In this document: one piece after another, positions 59,301-64,000 of the stretch
Position numbering within the stretch: the stretch's first letter is position 1
Layout: every line of letters starts with the position of its first letter
Position numbers and translations under genes: made by a program
The notes under the pieces: generated by a model
Told to the model about the DNA's origin: nothing
Database searches by the model: none
Seen by the model: the letters and a program-made list of their open reading frames with translations, nothing else
Assembly (NCBI GenBank): GCA_943846675.1
Contig: OX044357.1
Location: forward strand, 558,001 to 622,000
DNA length: 64,000 bases
Direction: 5' to 3'
From: UBA987 sp002292105
Lineage (GTDB): Bacteria > Bacteroidota > Bacteroidia > NS11-12g > UBA9320

Positions 59301-62300
59301 CGTTGATGCTGGAATGGATTGGGATCTGAAATACTTACAAGGTTCTTCTGTTAAAACGTTAAGTGGAAACGGTCCTGGTGCAGATACAATCTGGACTGGA
59401 ACATTGTCAAGTACAACTGATATTACATTACAATCATTGACTATCACTAGTGGTTCTCCACAGTGTGCGAATAGTAACTTAACTAATCAGTACACTACAA
59501 CGATCACAATTCTTGATAACCCAACGGCTACATTTAAAACGTACCCTGCAAACATCTGTAAAGGTGAAACTCCGACTGTAACGGTCGATGTGGATGACGT
59601 GTTAAGTACTGAAGGGTGGACAATTATTTACAAGGTGAATAATGGATCAAATATCTCTTCGACAGGTGTAGGGTCTGGAGTGTTCACACTTGCAAACATG
59701 CCTCAGTTTAATACTGAAGGCCCTAACGGTTTAAGATTGGTGTCCATTACGAATACTAGTGCTAATCCTAATTGTACAAGTGCCTTAACTGACTCTATAA
59801 CAATTAACGTAGACTCAACTTCTCTTGGAGGTACAATCAGTGGTGTTAGTATTGTATGTAAAGGTGACGGTGCTGTATTGTCTCTAAGCGGAAACAGAGG
59901 AAGTATCGTAAAATGGCAATACTCAACAGATGGTATTAATTACTATGACATCGCAAACACTTCAGATACATTAGCAGTTGCTAACCTTCAGACTAAGACT
60001 TGGTATAGAGTTGAGGTAATGAATGGTGTGTGTGCTGCTGAATTCTCAAGTGCTAAAACGGTTGATGTACAAGAATTACCAACTGTAACGATTAATAACC
60101 CAACAATTGATATTTGTGCAGGAGAAACGACAACCCTTAGCTTGTCTATCGGTAATGTGACTTCTACATCTACTTGGTCAGTTGATTATAAAGAAAACGG
60201 GACTTCAGGTTCATACACTTCAGGTACTGGAACAAGTGAATCAATCACTTTCGGACCTTACTCTTCTACAACTACAATTGAGATAGTTGGTGTTACTGTG
60301 ACGAATGGCTTAGGTTGTTCAAATACAATCAGTGAGAAAGCAGTTGTAACTGTTACTGATAACCCAACGGCGTCTATTACTACTGTACCTGACTCGCTAT
60401 GTGAAGGTGATGTATTAGTATTTACTGCTAGCATCGACAACGTAGCAACAGGAACTAAGTGGGAGTTAGATTATGAAATCGACGGTACTGCTGGACCAAC
60501 TAAGAAAGGAACTGGATCAGGAACGTTCACAGTGAATACTGGACGTACTGTATCTCCAAGTTCTGTTAAGGTTCAGTTAACTGAAGTTCTATTGGATAAT
60601 GCATTAGGATGTAACACAGTATTGAATGATTCAGCTGAAATTAAAGTGAGCCCAACAACTGTAGGAGGAACTTTATCACCAGCTACATCTACGATATGTG
60701 AAGGAGAGTCTGCAACGCTTACGTTGTCAGGTGAGACTGGAGCAGTTCAAAACTGGGAGTACAGTACTGATAATGGAGCTACTTGGGCATTATTGTCTAA
60801 CACAGCGAACACAGTAACAATCACTAATATTAATGTAACTACATTATACAGAGTGTTTGTTCAGAGCGGAACATGTGCAGGAGCTTACTCAACGGTATCT
60901 ACTGTAACGGTTATAGAAACGCCTAGCGCAACTGTAACAAGTAACGCAACGGTTTGTCCTAACGATGCAGCTGTATTTACATTAAGTGTAACTGGCATCG
61001 CTGCAACTGACGGTTGGTCTGTTGTTTACAAACGAAACGGTACGACAGTTGGAACTCCAGTTACTGGAACAGGTTCTGGTGACTTTAACTTCAGTGTTGC
61101 TGGTTCTGCATACTCTGGTAACCCAACATTGATTACTGTTGAATTAGTGAGCATAGAGAATACAACATATAGTTGTGTGAACAGTAACTTAACGAGCAGT
61201 GCAACAGCTAGAGTTACTCCTAATCCTACTGCAAGCTTTACTGCGGTTAACAACTGTGAAGACAGCACGGTATCATTCAGCAATACATCTTCAATTCCTG
61301 AAGGAAGTATTACTACTTACAAGTGGTACTTCGGTGACGGTGATTCAAGTGTGAATGGTAGCCCTTCTCATGTATACAGCGCTGCTGGAACATATAACGT
61401 AACATTGGTAGTATGGAGTGATAATGGATGTAGAGGTGAGGTGACTCAGTCTATTGAAGTTTATCCTAACCCAACTGCTGACTTTACATTCAGTAATGTA
61501 TGTAAGAACGAAACATTCTCTGCGACGGACCAATCATCTGTAGCGAGTGGATCTATAACTTCATGGTTCTGGCAGTTCGGTGATGGTACAACATCAACGA
61601 ATCAGAATCCTACACATGATTATGCTGCATCTGGAAACTACGATGTAACGCTTACAGTTGTAACGAACAACGGTTGTTCAAATACTACATCTAAAGAGCT
61701 TACAGTGTACATATTGCCAGAAGCTAACTTCGTTGCAAGTCCTGTTTGTGAGGATGCACCAATGCAGTTTGTTAATGCATCAGCTATTGGTTATGGAACA
61801 ATGACTTACGAATGGAACTTCGCTGGTCAAGGTTCATCGGCTGATAAGGATCCTACATTTGCATTCACTGGTTTCGGAACGTTCAGTGTTGAATTGATCG
61901 CAACTAGTAACAATGGATGTAAAGACACAATCGTTAGAAATGTAACTATTTACCCAGCACCTACTGCAGACTTTACCGTAGTTGATGTATGTATCGGAGA
62001 AGCAAGTGTGTTCACTAACACATCAACTGTTCCAGGTACGGATAACATAATCGAATACTTCTGGGATTTCGGAGACGTTAACTTCAGTGGTATTGAGAAC
62101 CCAACGCATACATATGCTGCGTCAGGCGACTACAATGTAACATTGAGAGTTAAATCAAATAGAGGTTGTGAGAATTCAGTAACTAAGGTTGCTAGTGTGA
62201 TTGCACTTCCTGATGTTGACTTAACGGCTAACGGTCCTACTGAGTTCTGTGATGGAGATAGCGTATTATTATCTGCTAACTCTAATGCTAGAACATACGA

Positions 62301-62967
62301 TTGGACTTGGACTGGTGGAACATCAACAAATGGTTCAGTATCTGCTAAAGATAGTGGATGGTACAAAGTGAGAATTTCTGCTCCACCGATTGGTTGTGAG
62401 AATGAAGATTCTATCTTAATCGTTGTACATTCATTACCTGACGCAAAGGCTTGGCCAAGAAACAAAGTGACTCAGTCTATTGATACAATCAGCAGAGGTC
62501 AGTCCATTGATTTACATGCATCAGGTGGTGTTACTTACCTGTGGTCTCCAACGACATACTTAAACCCATCAGACATGGCTGATGTTATGGCTGAAAGAGT
62601 TGATATGACTACAGATTACACAGTAACTGTAACTGATGAGTTTGGATGTACTAACGAGGCTCAATTGAGAATCGTAGTTCTAGACAACTTTGACTTGACA
62701 GTTTATAACGCTGTAACACCGAACGGTGACGGAATGAATGATACTTGGATTATCGAAAACATCTGGGCTTACCCAGAAGCTGAAGTGGTAATCTTTAACA
62801 GATACGGTATGGAAGTGTACAGATCTACTGGTTATAACAATGACTGGGATGCTACGTACAAGGGTAATGATTTACCTGACGGTCCTTACTACTATGTGAT
62901 TGTTCATGCAGACTTCCCAGACTTGGTGTACAAAGGTGTTATTAACGTAATACGGGAGACTAAATAA
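54748..62967 (+). CDS. Giant secreted repeat protein, C-terminal part with PKD array and T9SS type B sorting domain
   Basis: 2,739 codons from an internal ATG to the natural stop at 62967. Contents in order: repeat units 5-6, a DTVVCYGG module, about a dozen more divergent Cys-type Ig-like modules, PKD domains, one Ig-like domain, a YLWSP-type domain and the gliding-motility-associated C-terminal domain. Only this part has the secretion signal for the type IX system. Without the upstream frames it lacks a Sec signal peptide. The stop is followed 30 bp later by a PorP/SprF gene. Confidence 0.82.
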   Translation: MAASASSWTGISNTSTTLNVINLQETTSYRAVYQSGLCATANSNVVTITVLELPVGTLSISAGNDTICEGTTTTIDLTVSNIENGQTFTIYYVEGSTSKSMNFTNNASNSHTFTTGTLATTTDITLSRIETTSRTMCTNSSLNTTVTVTVQENPLATIASYDARLCHGSTVDFTVTVSNVATTDAWTLVYTLDGNTETVTGTGAGTFSFTTSNTVTSTSDVLALVSITNNTSPDNCSSSLTDSETIAVDPTTVAGVITEATDTICKGGSTTISQTTAGTGVIVGWEYMAASASSWTGISNTSTTLNVINLQETTSYRAVYQSGLCATANSNVVTINVLELPVGTLSISAGNDTICAGTTTTIDLTVSNIENGQTFTIYYVEGSTSKSMNFTNNASNSHTFTTGTLGTTTDITLSRIETTSRTMCTNSSLNTTVTVTVQENPLATIASYDARLCHGSTVDFTVTVSNVATTDAWTLVYTLDGNTETVTGTGAGTFSFTTSNTVTSTSDVLALVSITNNTSSDNCNSSLTDSETIAVDPTTVAGVIGTYAISRDTVVCYGGNGYVKEFTSGTGSIVKWQRRKNGSSTWVDINSTNGTQFFFNLIDTTEFRAVYQSGVCATDASASVTATPKALPYAEISAIIDDSICAGTTGDFEITVDYVDVGSDFTVYFSEGTVGNSESFTQNASGVHTITSGVLTSKTLIQLISIEVTSTGSPSVPACSNTLTSNGTITVVDLPFASITAGPDTLCQQDKIVFTVTVTNLLSTDNWELRYELESDEDTITGTGPGSVTWVDTDSNTAESAKIQLIEILNASNLGICKSVNTDDWDIYIYKPTEPGTIAASTDTICKGGSTTIAEVTGTPKQGVTVSWEYKPISTTNWTGLTNSNTTLTITNLLETTDYRAVYKSGVCDTAHSNVVRIQVEELPLATISGSTSICAGDSVNLTVTVSNVGTNQDWEIDYLTGTLYGKMTGSGSGTHTLRVGNFTTNSDVILQEIRTVSGTPMCINDKLTNNAQARVNINPRPYASLNSTVSPVCQNSTSSFTFTVSNVKSGDDWSLTYQVDDAHASAVTTAGKGPGTFTVATPTLTDDKTYVVRFTNILNTTTGCDSSLSSTMDIVVDATTTPGSVASDTTVCYGAHVGTITHTGGNGSIARWEKSTDGGTSWSTITNTSSTYTYTNLITTTLFRVVKMNGVCSEASTSPVTVTVNALPVASISGSDTVCAGESGNLTVTATNTQGEDWRVSYLVGTVLDTLNVSGPLTTGTINTGSIKTNTDVTLKKIWMTSGTPQCENNNLSNNAKATVEVDDEPNATLISLTDSVCTGSPANGKITVADVRTSENWIVYWSINGGTADSVTGTGPGSFNFTTANLTVHPSTLRLTRIVNVTTGCEGSPTDQDVVTVSPTTVGGTLTANDTVCKGANSGTLTLGADAIGTVTGWEYSTDNGSTWTAINNTSTTYNYTNLTSTTQYRVIVKSGACNSEYSSVVTITVNELPVAAIVAVGASSICEGSSTFVAINVTNVDAGMDWDLKYLQGSSVKTLSGNGPGADTIWTGTLSSTTDITLQSLTITSGSPQCANSNLTNQYTTTITILDNPTATFKTYPANICKGETPTVTVDVDDVLSTEGWTIIYKVNNGSNISSTGVGSGVFTLANMPQFNTEGPNGLRLVSITNTSANPNCTSALTDSITINVDSTSLGGTISGVSIVCKGDGAVLSLSGNRGSIVKWQYSTDGINYYDIANTSDTLAVANLQTKTWYRVEVMNGVCAAEFSSAKTVDVQELPTVTINNPTIDICAGETTTLSLSIGNVTSTSTWSVDYKENGTSGSYTSGTGTSESITFGPYSSTTTIEIVGVTVTNGLGCSNTISEKAVVTVTDNPTASITTVPDSLCEGDVLVFTASIDNVATGTKWELDYEIDGTAGPTKKGTGSGTFTVNTGRTVSPSSVKVQLTEVLLDNALGCNTVLNDSAEIKVSPTTVGGTLSPATSTICEGESATLTLSGETGAVQNWEYSTDNGATWALLSNTANTVTITNINVTTLYRVFVQSGTCAGAYSTVSTVTVIETPSATVTSNATVCPNDAAVFTLSVTGIAATDGWSVVYKRNGTTVGTPVTGTGSGDFNFSVAGSAYSGNPTLITVELVSIENTTYSCVNSNLTSSATARVTPNPTASFTAVNNCEDSTVSFSNTSSIPEGSITTYKWYFGDGDSSVNGSPSHVYSAAGTYNVTLVVWSDNGCRGEVTQSIEVYPNPTADFTFSNVCKNETFSATDQSSVASGSITSWFWQFGDGTTSTNQNPTHDYAASGNYDVTLTVVTNNGCSNTTSKELTVYILPEANFVASPVCEDAPMQFVNASAIGYGTMTYEWNFAGQGSSADKDPTFAFTGFGTFSVELIATSNNGCKDTIVRNVTIYPAPTADFTVVDVCIGEASVFTNTSTVPGTDNIIEYFWDFGDVNFSGIENPTHTYAASGDYNVTLRVKSNRGCENSVTKVASVIALPDVDLTANGPTEFCDGDSVLLSANSNARTYDWTWTGGTSTNGSVSAKDSGWYKVRISAPPIGCENEDSILIVVHSLPDAKAWPRNKVTQSIDTISRGQSIDLHASGGVTYLWSPTTYLNPSDMADVMAERVDMTTDYTVTVTDEFGCTNEAQLRIVVLDNFDLTVYNAVTPNGDGMNDTWIIENIWAYPEAEVVIFNRYGMEVYRSTGYNNDWDATYKGNDLPDGPYYYVIVHADFPDLVYKGVINVIRETK
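55522..56857. repeat. Second copy of a 1.3-kb segment at 52056-53390
   Basis: The offset is 3,466 bp (3,465 plus the inserted base), in frame. Sequence is almost identical to about 53188/56654, then similar with scattered changes to about 53390/56857 before diverging. This shows that block plus following module was duplicated as one unit of about 1,155 codons. Confidence 0.85.
61215..62200 (+). other. PKD-domain array in the giant protein
   Basis: Four PKD-like domains of about 80 residues in tandem. Recurrent motifs are WYFGDGDSS, WQFGDGTTS, WNFAGQG and WDFGD, each followed by P(T/S)H(D/V/T)Y and a YNVTL-type strand. The array lies next to the sorting domain, where PKD repeats usually act as a stalk for the surface protein. 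Confidence 0.88.
62695..62964 (+). other. Type B (CHU_C-like) T9SS sorting domain
   Basis: The last 90 residues carry AVTPNGDGMNDTW, VVIFNRYGMEVY, DWDATYKG, LPDGPYYYVI and KGVINVIRETK, the standard gliding-motility-associated C-terminal pattern. It routes the protein through the type IX pore and anchors or releases it at the cell surface. Confidence 0.95.
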
Positions 62968-62997
62968 TAATTAACAAGAATCCTTAGAATTAGAAAA

Positions 62998-64000
62998 ATG
63001 AAAAAAGTATTAATATTTATCGCGTTCGTTGTTCTAGGTTTAACACAGGCATTTGCTCAGCAAGTACCGATGTATAGCCACTACTATTACAACCAATTCT
63101 TGTACAATCCAGCTATGGCAGGATCAAAGTCTTACGGTCAGGTTTACTTGATTAACCGTAACCAATGGTTCAACATACCAGGAGCTCCACAAACTCAAGC
63201 TTTGACTATTGATGGTCCTTTAAGGAACAACAATGCAGGTCTTGGTCTAGGTGTTTACCGTGACGTTGCGGGTCAGTTTAACATTACTGGCGGTACTGCA
63301 GCATATAGATATACTTTAAACCTTGGTAACTCAGGGCAAAAGTTATCTTTCGGTCTTGCATTAGGTGTTCTAAACAATAGAATTGACTTAAATGACATCT
63401 CCGTTCAAAACCCATTGGATCCAGTTACTGCTGCAACTTATCAAGGAGCAACAGGATTTGACGCCAACATGGGAGTGAATTATGAAGTCAATAATTTCAA
63501 CATCGGTTTAGCTGTACCACAAATTTTAGGTGGAGAGTTGGCTTATGATGCTATTAAGAATACGGTAACTGACCAAGTGGTTCGTTATGGTATGGCACGT
63601 CAGTTTGTATTGAACGCAGGTTACAACTGGGATATTAATGGCGATGAAACATGGTTCTTACAACCAAATGCATTGTTAAGATATACACCTAATACTCCTG
63701 CACAATATGACATCAGCGCAATGCTTAATTACCAAGACAAGTATTGGATTGGTGGTATGTTCAGAAGTGCTTATGCTGTAACAGCTGCAGCTGGTCTTAG
63801 ACTGGCAGATCAGTTTGTTGCTGGATATGCTTATGATATCTCTGTACACAAAGTAAGTGAATACACAAAGGGTGCTCATGAAGTAATGTTAGGTTACCAG
63901 TGGGGTGGAAGTCCAATGGATAATCCAGATCTTAAGAAGAAGTTTAAAGACATAGACGATAAACTTAATAAAGAAGAGAAGGACATCGATTCACTTGGTA
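62998..64000 (+). CDS. PorP/SprF-family T9SS membrane protein (partial, runs off window)
   Basis: Starts 30 bp after the giant gene and has no stop in the window (334 codons seen). The signal peptide is MKKVLIFIAFVVLGLTQAFAQ. The conserved start of the mature chain QVPMYSHYYYNQFLYNPAMAG and later barrel strands define the PorP/SprF family, outer-membrane proteins each tied to a specific secreted client. After the barrel (about residue 300, HEVMLGYQWGG) the chain continues into a highly charged stretch (KKKFKDIDDKLNKEEKDID), so a C-terminal extension is likely. Dedication to the upstream adhesin is inferred from adjacency. Confidence 0.93.
   Translation, partial: MKKVLIFIAFVVLGLTQAFAQQVPMYSHYYYNQFLYNPAMAGSKSYGQVYLINRNQWFNIPGAPQTQALTIDGPLRNNNAGLGLGVYRDVAGQFNITGGTAAYRYTLNLGNSGQKLSFGLALGVLNNRIDLNDISVQNPLDPVTAATYQGATGFDANMGVNYEVNNFNIGLAVPQILGGELAYDAIKNTVTDQVVRYGMARQFVLNAGYNWDINGDETWFLQPNALLRYTPNTPAQYDISAMLNYQDKYWIGGMFRSAYAVTAAAGLRLADQFVAGYAYDISVHKVSEYTKGAHEVMLGYQWGGSPMDNPDLKKKFKDIDDKLNKEEKDIDSLG

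Larger units (their letters stand above)
40910..62967 (+). other. Complete giant T9SS-secreted adhesin gene (three frames joined, two +1 frameshifts)
   Basis: Removing one base at each frameshift (inside 51977-51980 and 54582-54585) joins all three frames into 7,351 codons: signal peptide, Ig-like arrays, PKD array and type B sorting domain. At both sites intact sister copies read TSSDNC or TSPDNC in frame. SprB of Flavobacterium johnsoniae, about 6,500 residues and also beside a SprF gene, is the closest known architectural parallel. Whether the breaks exist in the cell is unresolved. Confidence 0.7.

Noticed and set aside
41722..61533. Many antisense open frames opposite the giant gene
   Set aside because: They recur with the DNA repeats and reflect the Thr/Val-rich codon pattern of the sense strand; no start context or known domain.

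Overview
The window looks like a chromosomal segment of a Bacteroidota bacterium, most likely a marine-type member of the Flavobacteriales. The grounds are a PorP/SprF-family protein beside a giant surface protein with a type B (CHU_C-like) type IX secretion C-terminus, two DUF6089/PorG-like outer-membrane proteins in front of uppS and bamA, the long PurF-like amidotransferase, and TAnnTTTG promoter boxes upstream of many genes. The genus cannot be fixed from the sequence. I see no phage, insertion sequence, CRISPR array or rRNA; there is one tRNA (Gln, TTG).

Layout. 1-5.7 kb: a GH17-like glycoside hydrolase, a PurF-like enzyme, aroQ, an FMN nitronate monooxygenase-like protein and an M16 peptidase. 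5.7-17.3 kb (minus strand): an envelope-biogenesis run in transcription order epimerase, glycosyltransferase, PabA/TrpG glutaminase, CBS protein, Omp85-like protein, nadK, ArsC/Spx-like protein, two DUF6089 paralogues, uppS, bamA. 17.4-26.2 kb: an RRM RNA-binding protein, aspS, an unlisted 41-residue lipoprotein, a ureohydrolase-fold protein that has lost its metal motifs, an SDR, rplY, prs, tRNA-Gln and recQ. 26.3-31.1 kb: a tightly coupled kdsD-manC-SGNH-MBOAT set that looks like sugar-precursor synthesis plus polysaccharide O-acylation. 31.2-40.7 kb: a secreted C1 peptidase, an MscS channel, rpmH-rnpA-yidD, then ctp-TauE-M28-metF-rsgA as one probable operon.

40.9-63 kb is one giant secreted repeat-protein gene, about 7,351 codons if two +1 frameshifts are repaired, followed 30 bp later by a PorP/SprF gene that runs off the window. 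The pair resembles the sprB/sprF arrangement of gliding flavobacteria (an adhesin and its dedicated T9SS outer-membrane partner). The giant gene carries a 732-bp tandem duplication, two blocks of three near-identical 861-bp units (287 codons each), a PKD array and a type B sorting domain.

The most notable signal is that both frameshifts lie at the same place in the 861-bp unit, at a chimeric junction between two unit types. This is either recombination or gene conversion within the array, or an assembly error in it; as written, the N-terminal half of the adhesin is cut off from its secretion signal. The best unexplained small items are the 41-residue lipoprotein and the metal-site-depleted ureohydrolase.
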